Below, piece after piece: positions 25,662 through 35,333 of a stretch of 64,000 bases of DNA. A model generated the notes under the pieces. The model saw only the letters and a program-made list of their open reading frames with translations. It was not told where the DNA came from and did not search any database. Location of the stretch: NCBI RefSeq assembly GCF_041435495.1, contig NZ_CP108644.1:7549501-7613500 (forward strand). Reading direction: 5' to 3'. The position numbers and the translations under genes are program-made. Within the stretch, counting starts at the first letter, position 1. Every line of letters begins with the position of its first letter. The stretch is from Streptomyces sp. NBC_01116 (GTDB taxonomy: Bacteria > Actinomycetota > Actinomycetes > Streptomycetales > Streptomycetaceae).

Positions 25662-26950
25662 TGCGCACCTCCAGCACACGCACCGTCCGCCGACGGCTGG
25701 CCGGAGTCACCTTCCTGCTGGTGCCCGCCGTCCTGGTGTGGGTCTCGGTCTCCGTGTACGAGAAGGACTTCACCGACGACGCCACCGTCACCGTCCGCAC
25801 CGGAGCGGTCGGCAACGAGATGCACAGGAACGCCGACGTGAAGCTGCGCGGCGTCGTCATCGGGCAGGTCCGCTCCATCTCCACCGACGGCGACGGCGCC
25901 CGCCTCACCCTGGCCATCGACCGGGACAGGCTCGACCAGGTCCCCGCCGACGTCACCGCCCAGATGCTGCCCACCACCCTCTTCGGCGCACGGTTCGTCG
26001 CGCTCGTCCCGCCCCGCATCCCCACCGGCACCACCCTGCGGACCGGGGCGGTCATCCCGCAGGACCGCTCCAGCAACGCCATCGAGCTGGAACAGGTCCT
26101 GGACGACGTCCTGCCGCTGCTGACCGCGGTGAAGCCGGAGAAGCTCTCCGCCACCCTCAACGCGGTCTCCCAGGCGCTGGAGGGGCGCGGTGAACGCCTC
26201 GGCGAGACGCTGACCACGCTGGACGGCCACCTGAAGAAGTTCAACCCCCAACTCCCGACCCTCAACGCCGACATCAAGGAACTCGTCAAGGTGAGCACGC
26301 TGTACGCGGACGCCGCGCCGGACGTTCTCGACGCGCTGACCGACGCCACGGTCACCAGCTCCACCCTCGCCGACCAGGAGGCGCGGCTCGCCGGGCTCTA
26401 CGGCAGCACCACGGCCGCCGCGCAGGACACGACCTCCTTCCTGCGGGAGAACAAGGACAACCTCATCCGGCTCTCCGCCGTCGGCCGTCCCTCCCTCGAA
26501 CTCCTCGCCGCATACGCCGAGTCGTTCCCCTGCACCCTGCGCACCATGGCCGGCTTCGTGCCCGCCATGGACAAGGCGCTGGGCAAGGGCACCGACCGGC
26601 CGGGACTGCACGTGTCGATCAAGTCCGTTCCCTCCAAGGGCAAATACCTCCCCGGCAAGGACACCCCGGTCTACGACGCGGGCGGCGGACCGGCCTGCTA
26701 CTCGGTGCCGTACGTCGGCAAGCACGCCCCGACCGCCGACACCCGCCGGGCCGCCGACGTCACCGCACCCCCGGCGGACCCGGGCGACGACGCCGGCACC
26801 GGGCTCGGACTGCCCAACTCGCCGCAGGAGTCCCGGCTCGTCAACGAACTGGTCGCGCCCTCGCTGAAGGTCCGGCCGGGAGAGCTGGCCGACTGGAGCA
26901 GCGTGCTCATCGGCCCGGCCTTCCGCGGTGCGGAGGTGAAGCTCAAGTGA
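25661..26950 (+). CDS. mceA: MceA-type substrate-binding protein
   Basis: 429 residues: one N-terminal membrane anchor (residues ~14-34), then the MCE/MlaD domain (~40-125, VTVRTGAVGNEMHRNADVKL, RGVVIGQVRSI), and a long helical region that in Mce complexes forms the hydrophobic tunnel. The C-terminal ~90 residues are extended and contain a short Cys pair (FPCTLRT, GPACYSV). Mce proteins assemble into a hexamer spanning the cell envelope and import lipids or steroids. The MceA assignment rests on position and the proximal CYSVPY-type tail. Confidence 0.9.
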   Translation: MRTSSTRTVRRRLAGVTFLLVPAVLVWVSVSVYEKDFTDDATVTVRTGAVGNEMHRNADVKLRGVVIGQVRSISTDGDGARLTLAIDRDRLDQVPADVTAQMLPTTLFGARFVALVPPRIPTGTTLRTGAVIPQDRSSNAIELEQVLDDVLPLLTAVKPEKLSATLNAVSQALEGRGERLGETLTTLDGHLKKFNPQLPTLNADIKELVKVSTLYADAAPDVLDALTDATVTSSTLADQEARLAGLYGSTTAAAQDTTSFLRENKDNLIRLSAVGRPSLELLAAYAESFPCTLRTMAGFVPAMDKALGKGTDRPGLHVSIKSVPSKGKYLPGKDTPVYDAGGGPACYSVPYVGKHAPTADTRRAADVTAPPADPGDDAGTGLGLPNSPQESRLVNELVAPSLKVRPGELADWSSVLIGPAFRGAEVKLK

Positions 26951-27978
26951 AACGCCGCTCGCTCGCGGGACCGGTCGCCAAGTCCCTCGTCTTCATCGTC
27001 GTCACCGTGCTGGCCACCACCGTCCTCGGGCTCTCCATCGCCAACAAGGGCGTCGGGGACACCATCACGTACAAGGCGCGGTTCACCGACGCCACCGGCC
27101 TCATCCCCGGCGACAGCGTCCGGATCGCCGGAGTCAAGGTCGGCCAGGTCGAATCCGTGAAGGTCGCCGACCGCCGGGTCGCCGAGGTCGCCTTCGCCGT
27201 ACGCAAGGGGCGCAGCCTCCCCGCCTCGGTGACGGCGTCCATCAAGTACCTCAACATGGTGGGCCAGCGGTACGTCGACCTCGACCGGGGCCCCGGGACC
27301 GTCGGCCGGGCCTTCGCGCCCGGCGACACCATCCCGCTCTCCCGCACCACCCCGGCACTCGACCTCACCGAACTGTTCAACGGTTTCCAGCCGCTCTTCG
27401 AAGGGCTGTCGCCGCCCGACGTCAACCAGCTCGCCGGCTCCATCGTCCAGGTCCTCCAGGGCGAGGGCGGCACCGTCGACAGCATCCTGCGGCACGTCGG
27501 CTCGCTCACCACCACCGTCGCCGCGAAGGACAAGGTGATCGGCGAGGTGATCACGAACCTCAACACGGTCCTCAAGACGGTCAACGACCGGGAGGCCGGC
27601 TTCGACGACCTCGTCGTCACCCTGGAGAAGCTCGTCACCGGATTCTCCGGCGACCGCGAACCGCTGGGCGAGGCCATCACCGCGATGGGCGCGCTCACCA
27701 CCGTCACCGCCGACCTCTTCCAGGACGGCAGAGAGCCGCTCAAGGACGACATCCGCCAACTCGGACGCCTCAGCGGTCAGTTGGAGAAGGGCGCTCCGCA
27801 GATCGAGAAATTCCTGGAGAAGACCCCGGCCAAGATGGCGGCGATCAGCCGGCTGACGTCCTACGGATCGTGGCTCAACCTCTACCTCTGCGAAGCGAAG
27901 GTCAGCGGCGTCACCCACGACGACGGAAGCAAGCCGCCGGGCGGCATCGCGATCACCCAACCGAGGTGCCTGGCATGA
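26947..27978 (+). CDS. mceB: MceB-type protein
   Basis: 343 residues; the GTG start overlaps the mceA stop. An anchor at residues ~10-30 precedes the MCE domain (YKARFTDATGLIPGDSVRIA, GVKVGQVESVKV). A long helical needle region follows and ends in a Cys-containing NLYLCEAKVSG segment. It is the second of six tandem Mce subunits. Confidence 0.92.
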   Translation: MKRRSLAGPVAKSLVFIVVTVLATTVLGLSIANKGVGDTITYKARFTDATGLIPGDSVRIAGVKVGQVESVKVADRRVAEVAFAVRKGRSLPASVTASIKYLNMVGQRYVDLDRGPGTVGRAFAPGDTIPLSRTTPALDLTELFNGFQPLFEGLSPPDVNQLAGSIVQVLQGEGGTVDSILRHVGSLTTTVAAKDKVIGEVITNLNTVLKTVNDREAGFDDLVVTLEKLVTGFSGDREPLGEAITAMGALTTVTADLFQDGREPLKDDIRQLGRLSGQLEKGAPQIEKFLEKTPAKMAAISRLTSYGSWLNLYLCEAKVSGVTHDDGSKPPGGIAITQPRCLA

Positions 27979-28994
27979 GCATCACCCCCATCCGGGAACG
28001 CAACCCGGTCGCCGTCGCCGTCGTCGGGCTCCTCGTCCTGACCCTGCTCGGCCTCGCCGCCTGGCGCGCCGACTCCCTGCCCTTCGTCCAGGACGGCACC
28101 TCCTACAGCGCCGACTTCACCGAATCCGCCGGACTCACCGACGGCGACGAGGTGCGGATCGCCGGAGTGAAGGTCGGCGAGGTCACCGGCGTCTCCCTCG
28201 ACGGCGGAGAGGTCCGCGTCGACTTCCGGGTGCGAGGCGCCTGGATCGGCGACTCCTCCACCGTGGGCATCGCCGTCAAGACCCTCCTCGGCGAGAAGTA
28301 CCTCGCCGTCGACCCCCTCGGCGACGCCCCGCAGGACCCCGGCTCCCGCATCACCGCGAGCCGCACCACCTCCCCGTACGACGTCACCCAGGCGTTCAAC
28401 GGCCTCGGGGAGACCATCGGGGAGATCGACACCGAACAGCTCGCCAAGAGCTTCGAGACGATCTCCGCCACCTTCAAGGACTCCCCGCCGCACGTCCGCA
28501 GCGCCGCGGACGGGCTCTCCGCCCTCTCCCGTACGGTCTCCGAACGCGACGCCCAGCTCGCCACCCTGCTCCGCAACAGCACGAAGCTCACCAAGACCCT
28601 CGCCGGGAAGAAGAGCAGCTTCGAAACGCTCCTGGAGGACGGGAACCTGCTGCTCGGCGAGATCCGGGCCCGCCGCGACTCCATCCACCTGCTGCTCACC
28701 GGCACCCGCGACCTCGGCACCCAGCTCACCGGACTCGTCCGGGACAACGACAAGCAGCTCGGGCCGACCCTGGAGTCCCTCGGCCGGGTCACCGCCGTCC
28801 TGGTCAAGAACCGCAAGAGCCTCGACAAGGTCCTCGCCATGACCGGCTCCTACAGCCGGCTCATCGGCAACACCCTCGGCAGCGGCCGCTGGTTCGACAA
28901 CTACGTCTGCGGAGTCGTGCCCAGGAACTACCTCCCCGCCGGCACACCTCCGGCGACCGGATGCATGCCACCCCGGCAGCAAGGGGGCCGCTGA
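27975..28994 (+). CDS. mceC: MceC-type protein
   Basis: 339 residues; the ATG overlaps the mceB stop. An anchor (PVAVAVVGLLVLTLLGLAAW) is followed by the MCE domain (YSADFTESAGLTDGDEVRIA, GVKVGEVTGVSL) and heptad-rich helices. The end WFDNYVCGVVP resembles the short tail of mycobacterial MceC proteins. Confidence 0.92.
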   Translation: MSITPIRERNPVAVAVVGLLVLTLLGLAAWRADSLPFVQDGTSYSADFTESAGLTDGDEVRIAGVKVGEVTGVSLDGGEVRVDFRVRGAWIGDSSTVGIAVKTLLGEKYLAVDPLGDAPQDPGSRITASRTTSPYDVTQAFNGLGETIGEIDTEQLAKSFETISATFKDSPPHVRSAADGLSALSRTVSERDAQLATLLRNSTKLTKTLAGKKSSFETLLEDGNLLLGEIRARRDSIHLLLTGTRDLGTQLTGLVRDNDKQLGPTLESLGRVTAVLVKNRKSLDKVLAMTGSYSRLIGNTLGSGRWFDNYVCGVVPRNYLPAGTPPATGCMPPRQQGGR

Positions 28995-28995
28995 C

Positions 28996-30162
28996 ATGAG
29001 ACGCACCCGCATCACCGGCATCACCGCCGGACTCGCCCTCGTCGCCGTCGCGGCCGCCACCGGCGTGAGCGCCCTGGAGGAGGACGGGAAGACCACCGTC
29101 ACCGCCTACTTCGAACGCGCGACCGGCGTCTACGCCGGGTCCGACCTGCGCATCCTCGGCGTCAAGGTCGGAACCGTCGCCTCCGTCGAGCCCCGCGGCA
29201 AGGAGGTGAAGGTCGTGCTGCGCCTCGACCGCGGCATCGACGTCCCCAAGGACGCCCACGCCGTCGTCGTCGCCCCCAGCCTCGTCGCCGACCGCTACGT
29301 CCAGCTCGCCCCGGCCTACGACGGCGGCCCCCGGCTCGCCGACGACGCCGTCCTGCCCGCCGCCCGCAACGCCACCCCCGTCGAGGTCGACGAGCTCTAC
29401 GCCTCCATCACCGAACTCTCCACCGCCCTCGGCCCGAACGGCGCCAACGCCGACGGGGCGCTCGCCCGGCTCCTGGACACCGGGGCGAAGAACCTCGACG
29501 GCAACGGCAAGGCCATCGGCGACTCCATCGAACAGTTCGGCAAGGCCACCAAGACGCTCGACAGGAGCAGCGGCGACCTGTTCGACACCCTGGCCCACCT
29601 CCAGACCTTCACCACCATGCTCAAGAAGAACGACGGCAACGTCCGCAGCGCCGAGCAGCAACTGAACACGGTCACCTCCTTCCTCGCCGACGACAAGAAG
29701 AACCTCAGCGCGGCCCTCAAGGAACTCGGCACCGCGCTCGGCCAGGTCAAGGCGTTCATCGCCAAGAACCGCGGCGCGCTCAAGAAGAACGTCGAGGCCC
29801 TGGTGCCCGTCACCCAGGCGCTCGTCGACCAGCGCGCCTCCCTCGCCGAGGCGATGGACACCCTCCCGCTCGCCGCGGGCAACGTCCTGAACGCCTACGA
29901 CCCCGCCCACCGCACCCTCAACGGGCGCGCCAACCTCAACGAACTGTCCATGGGGGGACCGCTCGTCGACCCCGGGGCCGCCTCCGCCACCGGCCGGCTC
30001 ACCGGCCTCGCCCCCGTCGACGCGACCCGCCGCAAGGCCCTGCCCGTCCTGCCGCTCCCGGAGGTCGGCACGGTCTACGGCACGCCCGAGAAGCAGCCCG
30101 GCGGAAAGCCCGGCAAGCAGTCCGGCAAGCAGTCCGGCGAGCAGAAGGGGGCGCGACGATGA
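28996..30162 (+). CDS. mceD: MceD-type protein
   Basis: 388 residues, beginning 1 bp after mceC. An N-terminal signal-anchor (TGITAGLALVAVAAATGVSA) precedes the MCE domain (VTAYFERATGVYAGSDLRIL, GVKVGTVASVEP) and very regular coiled-coil-like helices (QQLNTVTSFLADDKKNLSAA). The last ~40 residues are Lys/Gln/Gly-rich repeats (KPGKQSGKQSGEQKG). No lipobox is present. Confidence 0.92.
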   Translation: MRRTRITGITAGLALVAVAAATGVSALEEDGKTTVTAYFERATGVYAGSDLRILGVKVGTVASVEPRGKEVKVVLRLDRGIDVPKDAHAVVVAPSLVADRYVQLAPAYDGGPRLADDAVLPAARNATPVEVDELYASITELSTALGPNGANADGALARLLDTGAKNLDGNGKAIGDSIEQFGKATKTLDRSSGDLFDTLAHLQTFTTMLKKNDGNVRSAEQQLNTVTSFLADDKKNLSAALKELGTALGQVKAFIAKNRGALKKNVEALVPVTQALVDQRASLAEAMDTLPLAAGNVLNAYDPAHRTLNGRANLNELSMGGPLVDPGAASATGRLTGLAPVDATRRKALPVLPLPEVGTVYGTPEKQPGGKPGKQSGKQSGEQKGARR

Positions 30163-31415
30163 ACGACGACGACCGGCGCAGACCCGTCGTACGGGCCGCC
30201 GTCGCGGCCGTGGCCCTGCTCGCCACCGGCGCGCTGATCGCCCTGGTCGCGGTCCGCCCCGACAGCCCCTCCTTCACCGGCATCGAACAGATCCCCCTGC
30301 CCGGCGGCGCGGACCTCGGCGACCGGCCGTACGAGGTCACCGCCGAGTTCGGCGACGTCCTCAGCCTCGCGCCGCAGTCCTCGGTCAAGGTCAACGACGT
30401 GGCCGTGGGACGCGTCACCAGGATCGCGCTGGCCCCGGACGGCTGGCGGGCCCGGGTCACCATGCGGGTCAACGGGAAGGTCGAGCTCCCCGCGAACTCC
30501 TACGCACGCCTCGAACAGTCCAGCCTGCTCGGTGAGAAGTTCATCCAGCTCGCCCCGCCCCCCGAGGGCACCGCACGCGGATCGCTCGCCGCCGGCGGCC
30601 GCATCCCGCACTCCCGCACCAACCGGAACCCGGAGGTCGAAGAGGTCTTCGGGGCCCTGTCCCTGCTCCTCAACGGAGGCGGCGTCAACCAGCTCAAGAC
30701 CATCACGACCGAACTGAACAAGGCGCTCGCCGGGCAGGAACCGCAGGTCCGGTCCATGCTCGACCGGGTCGACACCCTCGTGACCGATCTGGACGCGAAC
30801 AAGGGCGACATCACCAGGGCCCTGGACGGCGTCAACCGCCTCGCCGCCACCCTCGCCACCCGCAAGCAGGACGTCGGCACGGTCCTCACCGGGCTCAGCC
30901 CCGGACTCAAGGTCCTGGAGAAACAGCGCGGCTCGCTGCTGACCATGCTGCGCTCCCTGGACACCCTCTCCACCGTGGCCGTCGACACGATCAACCGGAG
31001 CAAAGCCGACATGATCGCCGACCTCAAGGCGCTCGCCCCGACCCTCAAGGCGCTCGCCGACTCCGGCCAGGACCTCCCGAACTCCCTCCAGGTGCTGCTG
31101 ACCTACCCCTTCACGGACGAGGTGCTGCGCGGCGTCAAGGGCGACTACCTCAACGTCTACCTGGACGTCACGGCCCTGCCCGGTACGCAGATCATCCCCG
31201 CGCTCACCCCGGATCCTCCCGGAATCCCGCCGCTGCCCCCGGCCGAGGGCGAGGGCGCGGCGGCCCGGGGCGCGCTGCCCCTGCCGCTCCCGCTGCCCGC
31301 CGTGTCGGGAACGCCGAAGCCCGGCGCCTCCGGATCATCCGAGCCCGACGCGCCCGGAACGTCGGAGCCGGACACCTCCGGGACGCCGAAGCCGGAGAAG
31401 GAGGCGACACCGTGA
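30159..31415 (+). CDS. mceE: MceE-type protein without lipobox
   Basis: 418 residues. The segment FTGIEQIPLPGGADLGDRP matches the hallmark region of MceE proteins, just before the MCE domain (YEVTAEFGDVLSLAPQSSV). In mycobacteria MceE is a lipoprotein. This N-terminus has an anchor (AAVAAVALLATGALIALVAV) but no Cys at all, so it cannot be lipidated at the usual site. The C-terminal ~70 residues are Pro/Gly/Ser/Glu-rich with SGTPKP and SEPD repeats. Confidence 0.9.
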   Translation: MNDDDRRRPVVRAAVAAVALLATGALIALVAVRPDSPSFTGIEQIPLPGGADLGDRPYEVTAEFGDVLSLAPQSSVKVNDVAVGRVTRIALAPDGWRARVTMRVNGKVELPANSYARLEQSSLLGEKFIQLAPPPEGTARGSLAAGGRIPHSRTNRNPEVEEVFGALSLLLNGGGVNQLKTITTELNKALAGQEPQVRSMLDRVDTLVTDLDANKGDITRALDGVNRLAATLATRKQDVGTVLTGLSPGLKVLEKQRGSLLTMLRSLDTLSTVAVDTINRSKADMIADLKALAPTLKALADSGQDLPNSLQVLLTYPFTDEVLRGVKGDYLNVYLDVTALPGTQIIPALTPDPPGIPPLPPAEGEGAAARGALPLPLPLPAVSGTPKPGASGSSEPDAPGTSEPDTSGTPKPEKEATP

Positions 31416-32647
31416 TCACCCTCGCCATCCGGCTGAAGAACCTCGCCTTCCTCGTCATCGCCACGCTGGTGCTCGGCTACCTGGGTGTGCGGTACGCCGA
31501 TCTCGGCCACTACGTCGGACTGCGCGGCTACTACACCGTCACGGTCCAGCTCCCGCAGACCGGCGGCCTGTACACCCACTCCAACGTCACCTACCGGGGC
31601 GTCTCCGTGGGCCGGGTCGGCCCCATCGAGCTGACCGAGGACGGCGTCGAGGCCGAACTGCGGATCGAGAAGGACGCACCGCGGATCCCGGACAGCCTCA
31701 CCGCCGTCGTCGCGAACCTCTCGGCGGTCGGCGAGCAGTACGTCGATCTGCGGCCCACCCGCGAGGACGGACCCTTCCTGGGCAACGGCTCGGTCATCGA
31801 CGAGGCCGACACCACCATCCCCGCGCCCCCGACCGACGTCCTCACCAGCATCGACGACCTGGCGGGCAGCGTGGACCTGGAGAACCTGCGGACCGTCGTC
31901 GAGGAGTTCGGGGCCGCCTTCGAGGGGCGCGGCGACGACCTCCAGGTCCTGCTGGACACCAGCGGCGACTTCATCGAGGCCGCCGACCAGGCCCTGCCGG
32001 TCACCACCCGGCTGATGGCCGACGGCGAGCGCGTCCTGCGGACCCAGGCCGAACAGGGACGGGCGCTCAAGGGCTTCGCCTCGGGGGCCAGGGAGCTGGC
32101 CGCCGAACTGAAGGGCTCCGACGCCGATCTGCGCCGCCTCATCGCGACCACCCCGGACGCCGCCGTCCAGATCAGCGTACTGCTGCGCGACCTGGATCCC
32201 GCCTTCGGCGTCGTCGTCGCCAACCTCCTCACCACCTCGGAGGTCGCCGTCACCCGCCAACGCGGCCTGGAGGAACTCCTCGTGAAGCTGCCCGCCGTGG
32301 TCGCCGCCGGGTCGAGCGCGGTCGACGACGACGGCGCCCGGTTCGGGATGTCCGTCACCTTCTTCGAACCGCTGCCGTGCACCGCGGGCTATGGAGGCAC
32401 GGTCTACCGCAACGGCCTCGACACCTCGGACGGACCCGCCGTGAACACCGCCGCCCGCTGCACCTCCTCGCCCGGCACCGGCATCAACGTCCGGGGCAGC
32501 GCCAACGCCCCCAAGGGCGGCCCGGTGCCGAAACCGGCCGTTCCGGGCTCGATGAAGCTGCCCGGCGCCATGAACGGCGGGTCCGCGACCGTACAGCCGC
32601 CGACCGAGGGCATGGCCGGGCTGCTGGGTCTGGGAGCCGGCTCATGA
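31412..32647 (+). CDS. mceF: MceF-type protein
   Basis: 411 residues, the last of the six Mce subunits. The anchor (LAFLVIATLVLGYLGVRYA) leads to the MCE domain (YTVTVQLPQTGGLYTHSNVT, YRGVSVGRVGPIEL). The typical MceF loop around IDDLAGSVDLENLRTVVEEF is present, and the Cys-containing PLPCTAGYGG lies near the end. The stop overlaps the first Mce-associated gene. Confidence 0.92.
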   Translation: MITLAIRLKNLAFLVIATLVLGYLGVRYADLGHYVGLRGYYTVTVQLPQTGGLYTHSNVTYRGVSVGRVGPIELTEDGVEAELRIEKDAPRIPDSLTAVVANLSAVGEQYVDLRPTREDGPFLGNGSVIDEADTTIPAPPTDVLTSIDDLAGSVDLENLRTVVEEFGAAFEGRGDDLQVLLDTSGDFIEAADQALPVTTRLMADGERVLRTQAEQGRALKGFASGARELAAELKGSDADLRRLIATTPDAAVQISVLLRDLDPAFGVVVANLLTTSEVAVTRQRGLEELLVKLPAVVAAGSSAVDDDGARFGMSVTFFEPLPCTAGYGGTVYRNGLDTSDGPAVNTAARCTSSPGTGINVRGSANAPKGGPVPKPAVPGSMKLPGAMNGGSATVQPPTEGMAGLLGLGAGS

Positions 32648-33165
32648 CCCCCCGCGCCCGACGCCGGGCCGGCTGGGCCGTCCTGCTCGTCGCCGCCCTG
32701 CTCTGCGGCCTGGGGGCCTGGTCGTACGGGCAGGCGCGCGGTGACCGCACTCTGTCCTACGCGAAGGCCCGCGACACGGCCCTGGCCGACGGCAGACGGC
32801 ACCTGGCGACGCTGAACAGCCTGGACGGAGAGAACGCGCAGCGGGTCGACGACGGATTGCGGGCCTGGCTCGACTCCGCCACGGGGACGCTGCACGACCA
32901 GCTGAAGCGGACCCGGAGAGCCGACGCGAAGTCCCTCACGACCGCGGGCGACACGGCCCGGGGCAAGGTCACGTCGGCGGCGCTCACCGCACTGGACGAG
33001 CGCACGGGCACGGCGGAGCTGATCGCCACCGTGGACGTCGAGGTCACCCCGCGCTCCGGCGCGGCCGGCACCCAGCGCAAGCGGTTCGGGGCGACCCTCG
33101 CCCGTACGGCCGACGGCTGGAAGATCAAGGCGCTCACAGCGATCGGAACGGGCGGCGGCCGATGA
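32644..33165 (+). CDS. Mce-associated membrane protein, type A, copy 1
   Basis: 173 residues: an N-terminal membrane helix (AGWAVLLVAALLCGLGAWSY), a helical segment (RDTALADGRRHLATLNSLDG), and a C-terminal alpha+beta domain (TAELIATVDVEVTP, TLARTADGWKIKALTAI) of the SnoaL/NTF2-like kind seen in Mas proteins. It is paralogous to the 33839 gene. Such proteins stabilise Mce complexes in mycobacteria. Confidence 0.85.
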   Translation: MTPRARRRAGWAVLLVAALLCGLGAWSYGQARGDRTLSYAKARDTALADGRRHLATLNSLDGENAQRVDDGLRAWLDSATGTLHDQLKRTRRADAKSLTTAGDTARGKVTSAALTALDERTGTAELIATVDVEVTPRSGAAGTQRKRFGATLARTADGWKIKALTAIGTGGGR

Positions 33166-33779
33166 GACCGCGGGGAGGAACGGCGACGATGCAGAGCGAC
33201 ACGGTCCTCGATCCCGACGTGGACCAGGAAGCCGGACCAGCGGAGACGGTTGACCCGGACGGAGCGGCGGACGTACCCCGCCGCCGGTGGCCGCGCGTCC
33301 TCGGCGCACTTCTGGCCGTCGCGCTCATCGCCACGGGCGGCGTCCTGTACGCCGAGGGACGCCACCTGCGCGACACCCCGGCCACGGCTAACCGGGCACT
33401 CACCGACGCGGAGGCGACCACCCGCGTCACCGGTGACGTCAGCAGCGCGCTCGGGAAGATCTTCTCGTACGGTCCCGGGGCCACCGCCGTCACCAGGTCG
33501 GCGGCGAAGGAGGTCCTGGCGGGCAAGGCGCTCCAGCAGTACGCGGCGCTGTTCGGCCAGGTCGAGCGGCAGTCCGCCGACCAGAAGCTGACGCTCACCA
33601 CCGAGGTCGTCCGGGCCGGGGTGACGCGGCTGACCGGCGGCAGCGCCCACCTCCTGGTCTTCCTCGACCAGGTGTACGAGCGCCGGGGCCGCGCCCCCAC
33701 CACCGCCTCCGCTCAGCTCACGGTGACCGCCGAACTGCGCGACGGACGCTGGTGGATCGTCGGGATCGGCTCCATATGA
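33162..33779 (+). CDS. Mce-associated membrane protein, type B, copy 1
   Basis: 205 residues, overlapping the previous gene by 4 bp. An acidic cytoplasmic N-terminus (~45 residues) is followed by one membrane helix (VLGALLAVALIATGGVLYAE). The extracytoplasmic domain carries RVTGDVSSALGKIFSYGPG and ends GRWWIVGIGSI. It is paralogous to the 34528 gene (shared SSALGKIFSY/SEAVGAVFSY and KLTLTTEV/KLVLTTTV segments). Confidence 0.85.
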   Translation: MRPRGGTATMQSDTVLDPDVDQEAGPAETVDPDGAADVPRRRWPRVLGALLAVALIATGGVLYAEGRHLRDTPATANRALTDAEATTRVTGDVSSALGKIFSYGPGATAVTRSAAKEVLAGKALQQYAALFGQVERQSADQKLTLTTEVVRAGVTRLTGGSAHLLVFLDQVYERRGRAPTTASAQLTVTAELRDGRWWIVGIGSI

Positions 33780-33838
33780 CGGCGGGCCGGAGGCGATGGC
33801 GCACCGGTCCGGTTCGGCAGGCAGGGGAGAGGCAGCAC

Positions 33839-34471
33839 ATGGCACGGCAGCGGACGGCCCAGCAGGACACGGAACGGCAGGACACGGCACAGCGGGACAC
33901 GGCACGGGAGAGCACGGCGCCGGCGGGGACGGTACGGGCGGGGACGGTACGGGCGGGGGCGAGGAATCCGCTGGTGATCGTCGCGCTGGCCCTGGCGGTC
34001 TGCGCTGCCGGGGCGGCGGGCTGGGGCGGCCGGCTGCGCTACGAGGCCACGCACGACGACGCGGCGTCCTTCGCGCGGACGCGGGACGACGCACTCGCGG
34101 CGGGCGAGCAGGCGGTGCAGAACATGAACACCCTGGACCACCGCTCCCTGGAGAAGGGGCTCGACAGCTGGGAGCAGTCCACCACCGGCGATCTGCACAG
34201 CCAACTCGTCGACGGACGTGACGCGTTCGCCGAGCAGATCGCCGCGGCCAAGACGGTGAGCACCGCGAAGGTCCTCTCCGGCGCGGTGACCGAACTCGAC
34301 CAACGGGCGGGCCGGGCCGGGGTGATGGTGGCCATCCGGGTCACCGTCACCGCGCCGAAGAGCGAACCGGCTGTGAAGGAGAGCCGGTTGCTCGGGAGCC
34401 TCACCCGCACCGCCGACGGGTGGAAGCTCAGCGCGCTGGGCCAGGCACCCGTCGGCGGCACGGGCGGCTGA
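33839..34471 (+). CDS. Mce-associated membrane protein, type A, copy 2
   Basis: 210 residues from the ATG at 33839, chosen for the strong GGGGAGAGG site before it; an ATG at 33776 overlapping the previous stop would add 21 residues. The N-terminus is hydrophilic with QDT-type repeats encoded by near-repeats of CAGGACACGG. One membrane helix follows (LVIVALALAVCAAGAAGWGG), and then a domain like the 32644 protein (DDALAAGEQAVQNMNTLDHR, RTADGWKLSALG). Confidence 0.83.
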   Translation: MARQRTAQQDTERQDTAQRDTARESTAPAGTVRAGTVRAGARNPLVIVALALAVCAAGAAGWGGRLRYEATHDDAASFARTRDDALAAGEQAVQNMNTLDHRSLEKGLDSWEQSTTGDLHSQLVDGRDAFAEQIAAAKTVSTAKVLSGAVTELDQRAGRAGVMVAIRVTVTAPKSEPAVKESRLLGSLTRTADGWKLSALGQAPVGGTGG

Positions 34472-34527
34472 CCTCGCCCCCGCCCGCCCGCCCCCGCCGC
34501 CCGCACGCCCCGGAGAGGACCCCGCTC

Positions 34528-35307
<780 letters not shown>

Positions 35308-35333
35308 GCCCCGGAGAGGGGAGTGGAGTCCAG